Assembly (NCBI GenBank): GCA_017428765.1
Contig: JAFRQF010000013.1
Location: forward strand, 16,038 to 80,037
Direction of reading: 5' to 3'
Length of the DNA stretch: 64,000 bases
Source of the DNA: Erysipelotrichaceae bacterium
GTDB taxonomy: Bacteria > Bacillota_I > Bacilli_A > Erysipelotrichales > Erysipelotrichaceae
Shown here: positions 25,170-35,171 of the stretch, in pieces
Numbering within the stretch: position 1 is the stretch's first letter
Layout of the letters: each line of letters begins with the position of its first letter
Program-made: the position numbers and the translations under genes
The notes under the pieces: model-generated
Told to the model about the DNA's origin: nothing
What the model saw: the letters and a program-made list of their open reading frames with translations, nothing else
Databases searched by the model: none

Positions 25170-26008
25170 GTGAATTAGCAAATCAGATCAACTGGTATCC
25201 GGGCCATATGGCGAAAGCCAGAAGGCAGATGGAGGAACAGCTGAAACTGGTCGATATCGTCATCGAACTGCGGGACGCCAGGATCCCTGAGGCTTCGGCC
25301 AATCCGATCCTGAAGGAGCTCTCGAGAAACAAGCCGGTATTGATCATATTGAATAAGGCCGATCTGGCAGATGAGAAAAAAAGCCTCGCCTGGAAGGAGA
25401 CTTTTGAACATTGTCTGATCACCGATTCGGTGGATGACCGTCTGACCAAGACCGTCACCGAGGAAGTCAAGAAGATCCTGAAAGACAAGCTTGAGCGGGC
25501 AAAGGCGAGAGGCATCCGCAAGAAGGTGCTCAGAGCGATGGTCGTCGGCATCCCGAATGTCGGAAAGTCGACCTTCATCAACAATATCGTCAAAAAGAAA
25601 GCCGCCAAGGCCGAGAACCGTCCTGGCGTCACCAAGGCGTTGCAGTGGATACGGATCAATGAAGACGTCGAGCTTCTGGATACGCCGGGCGTCTTATGGC
25701 CGAAGTTCGATGATCAGAACGACGCGCTTCTTCTGGCACTGCTTGGTTCGATCAACGATGATGTTCTCGATAAGGAAGGACTGGTGCGTTTCGGTCTTTC
25801 GTATCTGAAGACCATCTATCCGGGAAAGATCGCCGAACGCTACGGGGTGAATGAAGACGGCGATCATCTTCTTGAGGCCATCGCAAAAGAAAAACTGTGG
25901 TTAAGTTCCAACGGCCAGATCGATATCGCCAAGGCGGTCGATCTGATACTCAAGGATATCCGAAGCAATAAGATAGGAAGGATCACCTGGCAGGATGCTG
26001 GAGAATAA
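25166..26008 (+). CDS. rbgA: ribosome biogenesis GTPase RbgA (YlqF)
   Basis: RbgA drives a late step of 50S assembly. This 280-residue GTPase is circularly permuted: the G4 motif LNKADL comes first, then G1 GIPNVGKST and G3 DTPGVLWP. The N-terminal NWYPGHMAKARRQ is diagnostic for YlqF. A C-terminal ANTAR-like RNA-binding region follows. It sits between an MBL hydrolase (4-base overlap) and rnhB (14-base overlap), the usual rbgA-rnhB pairing. Confidence 0.97.
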   Translation: MSELANQINWYPGHMAKARRQMEEQLKLVDIVIELRDARIPEASANPILKELSRNKPVLIILNKADLADEKKSLAWKETFEHCLITDSVDDRLTKTVTEEVKKILKDKLERAKARGIRKKVLRAMVVGIPNVGKSTFINNIVKKKAAKAENRPGVTKALQWIRINEDVELLDTPGVLWPKFDDQNDALLLALLGSINDDVLDKEGLVRFGLSYLKTIYPGKIAERYGVNEDGDHLLEAIAKEKLWLSSNGQIDIAKAVDLILKDIRSNKIGRITWQDAGE

Positions 26009-26597
26009 ATACGAAAAGCTCTGCTGGGAAAAGGACCAGTATGTCATGGGGATCGACGAAGCCGGAAGAGGTCCGCTGTGCGGTCCGCTGGTGGTCGCCT
26101 GCTGCATCTTTCCGATCGGCTATGACAATGAAGAGATCAATGATTCCAAAAAGCTGAGCGAAAAGAAAAGGGAAATGCTGTTCAAACAGATCATCAAAGA
26201 TGCCCACCATTTTGAATTCCGCATCGTATCGCCCGAACAGATCGACCGCTATGACATCTATCATGCGACGCAAAGGGCGATGGATGAGCTATCCCGTTCG
26301 ACGAACATCCATTCTCTGACCATCACCGATGCCATGCCGCTTCACAGGTATGATGTGATCGACATGGTGAAAGGGGACGCCAAGTCGATTTCGATCGCCG
26401 GCGCAAGCATCCTGGCGAAGGTCTTACGTGATCACATCATGATGGGCTATGATGTCCTGTATCCCCAATATGAATACAGGAACCATAAGGGTTATGGGAC
26501 CAAACGGCATCTTGAATTGATGGATGAGTATGGGATCAATGAACTTTACCGGCTGTCTTTCAAGCCCTGCCGGGACAGGCAGATGAAACTTTTTTAA
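25995..26597 (+). CDS. rnhB: ribonuclease HII
   Basis: RNase HII removes misincorporated ribonucleotides and RNA in RNA-DNA hybrids. The 200-residue protein has the signature GIDEAGRGPLCGPLV with D21 and E22, and the later catalytic aspartates in TDAMPL and GDAKSISIAGASILAKV. Length is normal for the short form. It starts inside rbgA. Confidence 0.97.
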   Translation: MLENKYEKLCWEKDQYVMGIDEAGRGPLCGPLVVACCIFPIGYDNEEINDSKKLSEKKREMLFKQIIKDAHHFEFRIVSPEQIDRYDIYHATQRAMDELSRSTNIHSLTITDAMPLHRYDVIDMVKGDAKSISIAGASILAKVLRDHIMMGYDVLYPQYEYRNHKGYGTKRHLELMDEYGINELYRLSFKPCRDRQMKLF

Positions 26598-26641
26598 ATT
26601 CAGAGTAGGTATCGGCGTTTTTTCTGCAAATAATGAAGTAG

Positions 26642-27355
26642 ATGGACAGAGAAAAACTGATCGCTTACTCTTTTTATTATGGCGGGGAGTATGATAAAGT
26701 CTACAGAGCCGTAAAAGCCGATATGCCGATAAAAGGAAGGGATGATCCTTCTGCGGTCACGATCCTGGATGAAAGCTATCCCAAGTGTTTCTTCGATCTG
26801 AAGTATCCGCCTTTCGTCTTTTACTACGCGGGCGATCTTTCCCTTTTAAAAAAAGACTGCATCGGGATCGTCGGTTCCAGAAAGGCTTGCGACTATGCCT
26901 TGAAGGCGACAAAAGGACTCAGTCTGCATTACAGCGATAAGATCATCGTTTCAGGTCTTGCCAAAGGCATCGATGCGGCAGCACACGAAAAACAAGGTCC
27001 GGCGATCGGCGTTCTGGGCTGCGGCATTCAAAGGATCTACCCGTATTGCAACAAAAGTCTGATCGAAAGACTGAAAAGGGAAGGTCTTGTCATTTCCGAA
27101 TACCCGGAATACACGCCGCCGCTGGCACACCACTTCCCATTCCGCAACCGGCTGATCGCCGCTTTGTCAAAGACGCTTTATATCATGCAAAGCAATGCGG
27201 CATCCGGCACGATGACCAGTGTCAATGAGGCACTGGAGTTGGGTAAAGAGATCCGCGTGCTTCCCTATGACATCTTTGAAGAAGCGGGATATCACAACAA
27301 TACGCTGATCTACGAGGGGGCAACGCCCATCCAAAGACAAGAAATTGCATTTTAA
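26642..27355 (+). CDS. dprA: DNA-processing protein DprA, short form
   Basis: DprA loads RecA onto incoming single-stranded DNA in natural transformation, and is also kept by species not known to be competent. This copy has 237 residues with the Rossmann-like core: IGIVGSRKACDYA, SGLAKGIDAAAHE, GVLGCGIQRIYP and the late NRLIAALS and GTMTSVNEALELG. It lacks the N-terminal SAM and C-terminal winged-helix extensions of longer DprA. The start has AATAAT 7 bases upstream (26629-26634) and no Shine-Dalgarno, the same leaderless-like spacing seen elsewhere here. topA follows, the usual order. Confidence 0.94.
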   Translation: MDREKLIAYSFYYGGEYDKVYRAVKADMPIKGRDDPSAVTILDESYPKCFFDLKYPPFVFYYAGDLSLLKKDCIGIVGSRKACDYALKATKGLSLHYSDKIIVSGLAKGIDAAAHEKQGPAIGVLGCGIQRIYPYCNKSLIERLKREGLVISEYPEYTPPLAHHFPFRNRLIAALSKTLYIMQSNAASGTMTSVNEALELGKEIRVLPYDIFEEAGYHNNTLIYEGATPIQRQEIAF

Positions 27356-27397
27356 AATCAAATATGTAAAGATAGATAATTGTTAAAGAGGTTCCTC

Positions 27398-29401
27398 ATG
27401 AAAAATCTGGTTATTGTAGAATCACCATCCAAATCAAAAACGATAGAAAAATACCTTGGAAAGGATTTTAAAGTCACTTCTTCCAAGGGACATATATGTG
27501 ATCTTGCCACCAAAGGCAAGGAAGGACTCGGTGTCGATATCGAGGATGATTTCAAGCCGACTTATGTCATTTCACCTGACAAGAAAGCCGTCGTCAGCGA
27601 GCTCAAGAAGCTCGTGAAAGGCTCGGATTTCGTTTATCTGGCGACCGACCCGGACCGCGAAGGAGAGGCGATCTCCTGGCATCTGGCAAGAGAACTGGGC
27701 CTTGATATCAACGAAAACAACCGTATCGTCTTCAATGAGATCACCAAGAACGCGGTGCTCAATGCCTTGAAAGAACCTCGCAGTATCGATATGGCTCTGG
27801 TCAGATCGCAAGAGGCCAGAAGGATCCTTGACAGGATCATCGGCTTCAAACTTTCCAAGCTTCTGCAGAAGAAGATCGGTTCCAAGTCGGCAGGCCGCGT
27901 GCAGTCGATCGCTTTGCGGATGATCTGCGATCGGGAAAAAGAGATCCAAGCCTTCATTCCGGAAGAATACTGGAACATCATTGCCCATCTTGGCAAGAAA
28001 CTGGATGCGGAACTTGGCAAATATAAGGGCAAGAAGATCGAAGTCCATAACGAAGAAGAAGCGGATGCGATCTTAAAAGCACTGAGCGAGGAGTTTATTC
28101 TTTCTTCGATCAACGAGAAGGCAAAGAAAAGAGCCGCCTATCTGCCGTTCATCACATCGACTATGCAGCAGGAAGCTTCGACAAAACTCGGCTTCACATC
28201 GAGAAAGACGATGATGGTCGCCCAGAGCTTATATGAAGGTGTGGAACTCAGCGATGGAGCACAGGGTCTGATCACCTACATGCGTACCGACTCGACCAGA
28301 CTGTCCAAAGAATTCGTTGCGGCAGCGTATGAGAAGATCGAAAACGATTACGGCAAGGAATACAAGGGCTTTTACCGCGTCAAGAATGACGAAAGTTCGC
28401 AAGATGCCCATGAGGCGATCCGTCCGACCAATCTGAACAACGAACCGGACAAGATCAAGCAATACCTGAACAACGATCAGTACAAGCTTTATAAATTCAT
28501 CTATTACCGTGCACTTGCTTCCCTGATGAAAGAAGCAGTCTTTGATTCGGTCACTTATGTTTTTGAAAACAACGGCTATGAATTCACGGCATCGGGTTCC
28601 AAGATGAACTTCGATGGTTTCCTGAAGGTATATGGCGATTATGACTCTTCCAAAGATGTCATCCTGCCGAAACTTGAAAAAGGCGAGATCATCACCTGCA
28701 AGGATGTCGAGAAGGTACAGCACTTCACTGAAGCGCCTGCCCGTTATACCGAAGCCAAGCTGATCAAGGCTCTCGAAGAAGAGGGGGTAGGCCGTCCTTC
28801 GACCTACGCTACGATCATCGATACGATCGAAAAACGAAATTACGTCGAATATAAAAAAGCCTCCGATTCGGGCAAGACCAAGTTTTTCTTCCCGACCGAG
28901 CAGGGCGTATTGACGGACGAGAAGCTCAGAGAGTACTTCCAGTCGGTCATCAATATCAAATATACGGCCCAGATGGAATCTGAGCTTGATGAGATCGCCG
29001 AAAACAAGGTGGATTCCATCAAAGCACTTAAGGATTTCTATGACCGTTTCCAGCCGTTGGTGGATGATGCCTATGAGCAGATGGAAAAGAAGCAGCCGGA
29101 AAAGACCGGCGAGATCTGTCCGGAATGCGGAGGCGATGTCGTCATCCGTTCCGGCAAGTACGGAAAGTTCAAATCCTGCATAAATTATCCGACCTGCAAG
29201 TGGCACGAATCCCTGCAGAAGAAGGAAGAGCCGGAAGAAGTCGGCAGGAACTGTCCGAACTGCGGCAAGCCTTTGCTGAAGAGGAAGTCAAGATACGGCA
29301 CTTACTTCATCGGCTGTTCCGGTTATCCGAAATGCAACTATCTGGAAGCGATCGAAGGGCAGAAGCCGCACAGATTCTTCCGAGGTAAGAAGAAACAATG
29401 A
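27398..29401 (+). CDS. topA: DNA topoisomerase I
   Basis: A type IA topoisomerase that relaxes negative supercoils. From 27398 it has 668 residues: Toprim domain ([30 protein letters not shown]), then the core with the catalytic Tyr294 in [12 protein letters not shown], and two C-terminal four-cysteine zinc ribbons (CPECGGDVV and CPNCGKPLL). A TTG at 27380 is also in frame, but the ATG has AGAGG at good spacing and gives the typical N-terminus. trmFO overlaps its stop (ATGA). Confidence 0.97.
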   Translation: MKNLVIVESPSKSKTIEKYLGKDFKVTSSKGHICDLATKGKEGLGVDIEDDFKPTYVISPDKKAVVSELKKLVKGSDFVYLATDPDREGEAISWHLARELGLDINENNRIVFNEITKNAVLNALKEPRSIDMALVRSQEARRILDRIIGFKLSKLLQKKIGSKSAGRVQSIALRMICDREKEIQAFIPEEYWNIIAHLGKKLDAELGKYKGKKIEVHNEEEADAILKALSEEFILSSINEKAKKRAAYLPFITSTMQQEASTKLGFTSRKTMMVAQSLYEGVELSDGAQGLITYMRTDSTRLSKEFVAAAYEKIENDYGKEYKGFYRVKNDESSQDAHEAIRPTNLNNEPDKIKQYLNNDQYKLYKFIYYRALASLMKEAVFDSVTYVFENNGYEFTASGSKMNFDGFLKVYGDYDSSKDVILPKLEKGEIITCKDVEKVQHFTEAPARYTEAKLIKALEEEGVGRPSTYATIIDTIEKRNYVEYKKASDSGKTKFFFPTEQGVLTDEKLREYFQSVINIKYTAQMESELDEIAENKVDSIKALKDFYDRFQPLVDDAYEQMEKKQPEKTGEICPECGGDVVIRSGKYGKFKSCINYPTCKWHESLQKKEEPEEVGRNCPNCGKPLLKRKSRYGTYFIGCSGYPKCNYLEAIEGQKPHRFFRGKKKQ

Positions 29402-30693
29402 GAGTCAAAGTGATCGGCGCCGGTCTGGCAGGAAGCGAAGCGGCATATCAGCTGGCGAAACGCGGATTTCAAGTCGATCTGTATGAACAGAAAGGTGTCA
29501 AACGGCATCCGGCTTTCAAGACGGATGATTTTGGTGAGCTGATCTGTTCCAATTCTTTACGCAGTGACGATCTCTACAACGCGGTCGGACTTCTGAAGGA
29601 AGAGATGCGCATCCTGGATTCTCTGATCATGGAAGCGGCAGACGCCTGCCGCATCCCGGCGGGCAAATCGCTGGCTGTCGACCGTGTCGGTTTTTCCGCC
29701 TATATAACAAAGAAGATCAAAGAAAACGAAAACATCCGCATCATCAACAAAGAAGTCACATCGATCGATGAAAATGAGCCCTGTATCATTGCGGCCGGTC
29801 CGCTTTGCGAAGGCAGTCTTGCACAAGAGATCGGCAGGCTGTGCGGCAAGGATTTCCTTCATTTCTATGATGCGGTCTCACCGATCGTCGAGAAGGATTC
29901 GATCGATTTCGATCATGCCTACTATAAATCGAGATACGATGATGAGAATCCCGGCGATTACATCAACTGTCCTTTGACGAAAGAAGAATTTCAGACGTTT
30001 TACGAAGCGATACTCAATGCCCGCAAGATCGCGGTCCATGATATCGATGATGAGAAGTATTTTGAAGGCTGCATGCCTTTTGAAGAGATGGCCAGAAGAG
30101 GCTATAAGACGCTCTTATTCGGGCCGATGAAGCCGGTAGGTCTTGAACACGACGGTGTGCGTCCGTATGCGGTCGTACAGTTAAGAAAAGACAACGCCAT
30201 CGATACCTTATATAATGTGGTCGGTTTTCAGACACATCTGACCTTCGGCTCACAAGAGGAAGTCCTGAAATGTGTGCCGGCGCTTGCCAATGTGCATATC
30301 GTCCGCTACGGGGTGATGCACAGAAACACCTACCTCAATTCGCCGAACATTATCAATAAGTATTACCAGTTCATCGAACATCCGTCTTTGTTCATTGCCG
30401 GGCAGATCTCCGGAGTCGAGGGTTATGTCGAATCGGCTGCCAGCGGTCTGTATGCGGCACTCAACCTTGCCCAATATCTGGAAAAAGGAAAGATCGAAAA
30501 GGAACTCGGTCCCGATACGATGATGGGTGCGATGGCCAATTACATCTCCGATACCAATATCGCAAAGCTCGAACCGATGAATGCCAATTTCGGTATCTTC
30601 CGCATGGAATATGCCGGTCCCAAAAACGAAAAGAAAAAGGCGTATACGGAACACGCCTTACAGAAGGTGAAAGAATATGCAGGACATGTATAA
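29398..30693 (+). CDS. trmFO: tRNA (uracil-54-C5)-methyltransferase, folate- and FAD-dependent (TrmFO)
   Basis: TrmFO makes ribothymidine 54 in tRNA using methylenetetrahydrofolate. It is the Gram-positive counterpart of TrmA. The 431 residues start with the FAD-binding [17 protein letters not shown], and have the family stretch [12 protein letters not shown] with the catalytic cysteine region and a C-terminal [17 protein letters not shown]. It overlaps topA by 4 bases and xerC by 17, so topA-trmFO-xerC are one coupled unit, as in Bacillus. Confidence 0.97.
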   Translation: MRVKVIGAGLAGSEAAYQLAKRGFQVDLYEQKGVKRHPAFKTDDFGELICSNSLRSDDLYNAVGLLKEEMRILDSLIMEAADACRIPAGKSLAVDRVGFSAYITKKIKENENIRIINKEVTSIDENEPCIIAAGPLCEGSLAQEIGRLCGKDFLHFYDAVSPIVEKDSIDFDHAYYKSRYDDENPGDYINCPLTKEEFQTFYEAILNARKIAVHDIDDEKYFEGCMPFEEMARRGYKTLLFGPMKPVGLEHDGVRPYAVVQLRKDNAIDTLYNVVGFQTHLTFGSQEEVLKCVPALANVHIVRYGVMHRNTYLNSPNIINKYYQFIEHPSLFIAGQISGVEGYVESAASGLYAALNLAQYLEKGKIEKELGPDTMMGAMANYISDTNIAKLEPMNANFGIFRMEYAGPKNEKKKAYTEHALQKVKEYAGHV

Positions 30694-31588
30694 GATCCTT
30701 GATGATTTCATCTCCTATATGTATGACAAAAGAACGGGTTCCCAAAGGACATCCGATTCCTACTATCGTGATATCGATCGTTTCATCACGTTTTTGAAAA
30801 ACAGCGATATCACTTCGTTCAAGCAGGTCGACAAGAACGTCGTCTTTGACTATATCAGCGAGCTTCGCTCCGGCAGGATCTCCAGAGGAAAGATCTCCAA
30901 TGCCACCTATGCGAGAAATCTGAGCGCATTGCGCTCTTTTTATCGTTTCTTATGCGAACGCCACATCACCGACGAGAATCCTTTCCTGCAGTTTCGCAAG
31001 ATCCACGTGGAGAAGCATCTGCCTGATGTGCTGAGCGTCGATCAGGTCGAACGGCTGCTCGATTCCTTTGATCTGAACGATCCTTTGCAGATAAGGAACC
31101 GCTGCATACTGGAATGCATCTATGCCTGCGGGCTTCGTATCTCGGAGTGTTGCGATCTCAAACTTTCCCAGATCGACCGCCGTTCATTGATCGTGCGGGT
31201 CATCGGTAAGGGCAACAAGGAAAGGATCGTACCTTTTTATCCGAGGCTCAATGAGCTCATCGACCTGTATATCAGGGAATACCGCTCAATTTACGCACCT
31301 GAAGATTTCGAATATCTTTTCGTGACTTCGCATCATGGAAAAGTTTCGCCCCGCAGTGTTCAACTTTTGTTAGAAAATGCTAGAATAAGAGCTGGGCTTT
31401 CGGTCGATGTGCATCCGCATATGCTCAGACACTCTTTTGCCACGCATCTTCTGGACAACGGCGTCGACTTGAGGACGGTCCAGGAACTGCTGGGACATGA
31501 GAACCTGTCGACGACGCAGTTATATACGCATCTGACTTATGACAGACTGAAGAATGCTGTCGAATCCGCCCATCCGCACGCAAAATGA
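30677..31588 (+). CDS. xerC: tyrosine recombinase XerC/XerD
   Basis: A 303-residue site-specific recombinase that resolves chromosome dimers at dif. The SAM-like N-terminal DNA-binding domain (about 1-90) precedes the catalytic domain with R154 (ACGLRISE), the lysine in [14 protein letters not shown]248-M-L-R251 ([14 protein letters not shown]), H274 (LGHENLS) and nucleophile Y283 (TQLYTHL). All catalytic residues are present. Position after topA-trmFO matches xerC/codV in Bacillota; C versus D cannot be settled by motifs alone. Its partner FtsK is also in this window. Confidence 0.94.
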   Translation: MQDMYKILDDFISYMYDKRTGSQRTSDSYYRDIDRFITFLKNSDITSFKQVDKNVVFDYISELRSGRISRGKISNATYARNLSALRSFYRFLCERHITDENPFLQFRKIHVEKHLPDVLSVDQVERLLDSFDLNDPLQIRNRCILECIYACGLRISECCDLKLSQIDRRSLIVRVIGKGNKERIVPFYPRLNELIDLYIREYRSIYAPEDFEYLFVTSHHGKVSPRSVQLLLENARIRAGLSVDVHPHMLRHSFATHLLDNGVDLRTVQELLGHENLSTTQLYTHLTYDRLKNAVESAHPHAK

Positions 31589-33549
31589 AAAAACTGAAAT
31601 TTGATTTAAGATTCTTATACCTGTTTATTCCGCTGTTCCTGCTGGAACTGCTTTTTCATCTCGTTCAGTTTCACACGTTCGACATATTTTCGCTGCTGCG
31701 TGTCTTTCTGTTCGCTTCGTTTTTCTCGCTTCTGATCGCTCTGATCGGACGCCTGTTTAAAAAACCGAAGATCTATTTCATCATCGGACTGATCGTGATG
31801 ATCTGGTTCTGCGCTTACAGTTTTGTGGAACTGATCTTCAAGAATTTCATGGGTGACTTCTATTCCTTCGGAACGGTAGGGGATGGCGCACTCAGGATCG
31901 CCCAGTATGCGGTGATCTTTCTTTCGGCGGCAAAACTGCCGTATTATCTGTGCTTCATTCCTTTGATCGTCTATATCCTGCTTCACCGTTTCGTGAAGTT
32001 CAATGAGAAAGGACAGTTTCAGCTGCCGGCGATCTTCTGCATCCTGTCGTTCCTTCTTCTGATCCCGATCATGGATCTGGGCTCAGGAACTTCATCGATC
32101 TTAAAGACCTACGGAACTTTCTCCAACAAGACGATCATCATCGATAAATTCGGTATCGAACACTTCTTTTTCCGTGATCTGAGCGCTCTGGTCTATAAGA
32201 CACCGGATACCATCGAGATCCAGGAAGAAGTCATCGAAGAACCTGTTGAACCGGTGGAGACGATCGAAAACAAGAAGCGTGTCATCAATGACAGCGAATG
32301 GAAGAACATCGCCCAGAGCGAAGTCAATGCCAACATGCAGACGATCGATAAGTATCTGATGAACCGTCAGATCACGCAGACCAATGAGAAGACCGGCATG
32401 TTTGAAGATTACAACTTCATCTATTTCATGGTTGAGGCAGGGGACTATCTGATGATCGATGAAAAGCTGACACCGACCTTATACAAGATGTATTCGCAAG
32501 GCATCCATTTCTCCAACCACTACACACCGATCTATTCGTGTGCGACTGGTGAATCGGAGCTGGTGTCTTATCTTTCGATCTTCCCGTATGTCAATGTCTG
32601 TACGCCAAACTACATTGCCGGTATCGATTATTACGAGGCTTTGCCTTACATGTTCAAAAACAAGGGTTATGAGACCTTTGCCTTGCATAACTGGCGTGAT
32701 GAATTCTATGAGAGGAACACGATCCTTCCTGCTATCGGTTTTGATGCATACTACGATATCGATGCCATCTGGCAAGACAAGAGCATCGAGCACACCAACG
32801 GCTGGCAGTCCGACAAGATGCTGATCGAACAGGCGATCAAGCATATGGAAGAGGCGGACGGCAAATTCTTCTGTGACATCATCACTTCCTGCATGCACTT
32901 CCCGTACGATGAGCCTTCCTATTGGGGAGACTACTATGTTGATCAGATCAACGAGGTCCATCCGGACTGGTCGATCGAATTCAAACGTTACATGTCCAAG
33001 TGTATGAATTTTGATGACGGCTTGAAGACGCTTCTGGATTATCTTGAAAGCTCCGGCAAGGCCGACAATACTGTCATCTGCATCTATCCGGACCATCGTC
33101 CGTACTGGATGGATTATGATCAGGTCATGGAAGCCACAAGATATATGGATCCGCTGCGTTTCGGAGAAAACGGCATCTACCGTTCCCCGTTCATCATCTA
33201 CAACAAAAACGTCGAACCGGAGATCAATGAGAACTACTGTTCCACGCTCGACCACGCTCCGACGATCGCCAACCTGTTCAATCTGAACTATGATCCGCGT
33301 CTTTTCATGGGCACGGATGCCTTCAACGGCGACAATGTCGTCATCCTGGCCAACGGCAACTGGATCTGTTCCAGCGGTTACTATGATGCGACGAATGAAA
33401 AATTCATTCCGAACGATCCGGAAGCTGAGATCGATGAGAATTTCGTCAAGCGTACGACAGCTTCGGTCCAGAATACGATCAAGATCTCTTATCTGATCAT
33501 GGATGAGGATTATTTTGCGAAGCGGCGTTCGATCTGTTCACCGCGTTAA
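31585..33549 (+). CDS. LtaS-family membrane sulfatase (lipoteichoic-acid-synthase-like)
   Basis: A 654-residue protein with five N-terminal membrane helices (about 1-175) and an extracellular sulfatase-fold domain. The LtaS-type catalytic set can be placed: E284 (FMVEAGDY), T321 (YSCATGESEL) and D503-H504 (YPDHRPYWM). LtaS enzymes polymerise glycerol phosphate from phosphatidylglycerol; related enzymes add phosphoethanolamine or phosphoglycerol to other polymers. It overlaps xerC by 4 bases and lies 12 bases before murE, so it is probably co-expressed with wall synthesis. The substrate is open; teichoic-acid-type polymer is the best guess. Confidence 0.85.
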   Translation: MKKLKFDLRFLYLFIPLFLLELLFHLVQFHTFDIFSLLRVFLFASFFSLLIALIGRLFKKPKIYFIIGLIVMIWFCAYSFVELIFKNFMGDFYSFGTVGDGALRIAQYAVIFLSAAKLPYYLCFIPLIVYILLHRFVKFNEKGQFQLPAIFCILSFLLLIPIMDLGSGTSSILKTYGTFSNKTIIIDKFGIEHFFFRDLSALVYKTPDTIEIQEEVIEEPVEPVETIENKKRVINDSEWKNIAQSEVNANMQTIDKYLMNRQITQTNEKTGMFEDYNFIYFMVEAGDYLMIDEKLTPTLYKMYSQGIHFSNHYTPIYSCATGESELVSYLSIFPYVNVCTPNYIAGIDYYEALPYMFKNKGYETFALHNWRDEFYERNTILPAIGFDAYYDIDAIWQDKSIEHTNGWQSDKMLIEQAIKHMEEADGKFFCDIITSCMHFPYDEPSYWGDYYVDQINEVHPDWSIEFKRYMSKCMNFDDGLKTLLDYLESSGKADNTVICIYPDHRPYWMDYDQVMEATRYMDPLRFGENGIYRSPFIIYNKNVEPEINENYCSTLDHAPTIANLFNLNYDPRLFMGTDAFNGDNVVILANGNWICSSGYYDATNEKFIPNDPEAEIDENFVKRTTASVQNTIKISYLIMDEDYFAKRRSICSPR

Positions 33550-33561
33550 AAGAGAAAAGTT

Positions 33562-35016
33562 ATGAAAATCAGTGAAGTATTTGATGTTCAAAGCGATCTG
33601 GATATAAAGTCGATCATGTTCGATTCCCGCAAGGAATGCAGAGATTCGATCTTTTTCGCCATGAAGGGCAAGGTCAATGACGGACACCGTTTCATTGAAA
33701 CGGCGATATCCAACGGTGCCATCTGCATCGTTCATACCGATGAGATCGAAACGAAACATGATGATGTCCTTTATATCAGAGTCGATGATGCGACCGATGC
33801 GTATGTGAGTTTCTGCAACGCCTACTATGATCATCCGATGGATAAGATGAATGTGATCGGCATCACCGGTACCAACGGCAAGACGACGATCGCCTGGATC
33901 ATCCGTTCCATCATCGCACATTTCGACAGATGCGGATACATCGGCACGATGGGCTATTCCTATGATGAGACCATCCGTGATTCCAAGATGTTTCTGACGA
34001 CGCCGAAATCCGATGAACTGTTCAGGATCGGCAAGGAGATGGTCGATGAAGGATGCAAGGTTTTGGTACTGGAAGCTTCTTCGGAAGGTCTTGTCACGCA
34101 TCGTCTCGATCAGGTACGTTTTTCTACGGCGGTCTTCAATAATCTGTCCGGTGAACATTTCGATGTGCACGGCACGATGGAAGACTATTTCAAGGCAAAA
34201 TGCATCCTTTTCGATATGCTGGATAAAGACGGCAAGGCCATCATCAATATGGATGACGAATACGGAAGAAGATTATATGAACTCTGTGATCGCAGAAAGA
34301 TCACTTACGCCATCGATGCGGATGCCGATTATAAAGCGGTCGGTCTGAAACTGTACAACGATCATTCCGAATTCGATCTGCTGTATGGAGGAAAAAGCCG
34401 GCATATCAGTACCAACATGCTGGCAAGATTCAATATCTACAATCTGCTGTCCGTGATCGCCGTATTGAATGAAAACGGCTATGACATCGATACGATACTT
34501 CCGTATCTTGAAAATGTCGAACTCACCCCGGGCAGATGCCAGATGATCAAGGCCGGACAGGATTTCAATGTCGTAGTGGATTTTGCGTTCACGCCGAATT
34601 CTTTCGATAAGGTCTTCTCTTTTGCCGAATCGATCACTGCCAAGAACGGAAAGATCATCGCAGTCTTCGGTGCGGCAGGTGACAGGGACCACAAAAGAAG
34701 ACCGGGCACATCCGTCATCGCCGATGAAAGGGCGGATGCGGTCATCCTTTCCTACGACGATCCTTCCAGTGAAGATATGCTTGGCATACTTGAAGAGATG
34801 GCAACGTATTTCAAGCGCCTCAAGCCGCAGATCATCCTTGATCGCATACAGGCGATCGATGCGGCAGTGGATATGGCGGATAAGGGGGATACGATCCTGC
34901 TTCTCGGCAAAGGGTCTGACCGTTTCTTTCTGGAAAAAGAAGGAAGGGTCCCGTATATCTCCGATGAGGTCGCGGCAAAGAATGCGATCGCCCGGAAACT
35001 GGCTGAAAAGTGCTGA
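33562..35016 (+). CDS. murE: UDP-N-acetylmuramoyl-tripeptide synthetase MurE
   Basis: MurE adds the third amino acid to UDP-MurNAc-dipeptide. The 484-residue protein has the ATP loop GTNGKT (103-108), the SSEGL motif and the AGDRDHKRRPG motif. The substrate-selecting motif, DNPR in meso-DAP enzymes, is D399-D-P-S here. This argues against meso-DAP and for L-lysine or another diamino acid, in keeping with Erysipelotrichia wall types; this is inference from one motif. It is 30 kb away from mraY, so mur genes are dispersed. Confidence 0.95.
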   Translation: MKISEVFDVQSDLDIKSIMFDSRKECRDSIFFAMKGKVNDGHRFIETAISNGAICIVHTDEIETKHDDVLYIRVDDATDAYVSFCNAYYDHPMDKMNVIGITGTNGKTTIAWIIRSIIAHFDRCGYIGTMGYSYDETIRDSKMFLTTPKSDELFRIGKEMVDEGCKVLVLEASSEGLVTHRLDQVRFSTAVFNNLSGEHFDVHGTMEDYFKAKCILFDMLDKDGKAIINMDDEYGRRLYELCDRRKITYAIDADADYKAVGLKLYNDHSEFDLLYGGKSRHISTNMLARFNIYNLLSVIAVLNENGYDIDTILPYLENVELTPGRCQMIKAGQDFNVVVDFAFTPNSFDKVFSFAESITAKNGKIIAVFGAAGDRDHKRRPGTSVIADERADAVILSYDDPSSEDMLGILEEMATYFKRLKPQIILDRIQAIDAAVDMADKGDTILLLGKGSDRFFLEKEGRVPYISDEVAAKNAIARKLAEKC

Positions 35017-35018
35017 AA

Positions 35019-35045
35019 AAAGGCTTAAAAAGCCTTTCTTTTTAT
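35019..35045 (+). terminator. rho-independent terminator after murE
   Basis: AAAGGCTT (35019-35026), loop AAA, AAGCCTTT (35030-35037), then CTTTTT. Confidence 0.9.
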
Positions 35046-35057
35046 ATATCGATGTGT

Positions 35058-35171
35058 TAGAATAATTGAGCATTTATGCATACACACACTATGGATTCAT
35101 CGCTCCGTGCCTGTAAAGGTTAGCGGTGTCCGAAATAGTGGAGGCGTAACGGAAAGAGAGGAAATTATTAA
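35058..35171 (+). promoter_or_regulatory. rpsB promoter and about 100-base 5' leader
   Basis: TGT-TAGAAT with the hexamer at 35058-35063 predicts a start near 35070. The 102-base leader is long for this genome and contains paired segments, for example TCCG/CGGA around AAATAGTGGAGGCGTAA at about 35128-35154. Leaders ahead of rpsB often carry an S2 autoregulatory site. I infer the same here but cannot match a known class. The Shine-Dalgarno is AGAGAGG. Confidence 0.6.

Noticed and set aside
28229..29206. Long minus-strand frame over topA, and a similar one at 40015-40923 over dxr
   Set aside because: Both lie fully inside clear enzymes, with low-complexity Asp/Ile/Phe-rich products that reflect codon complementarity.
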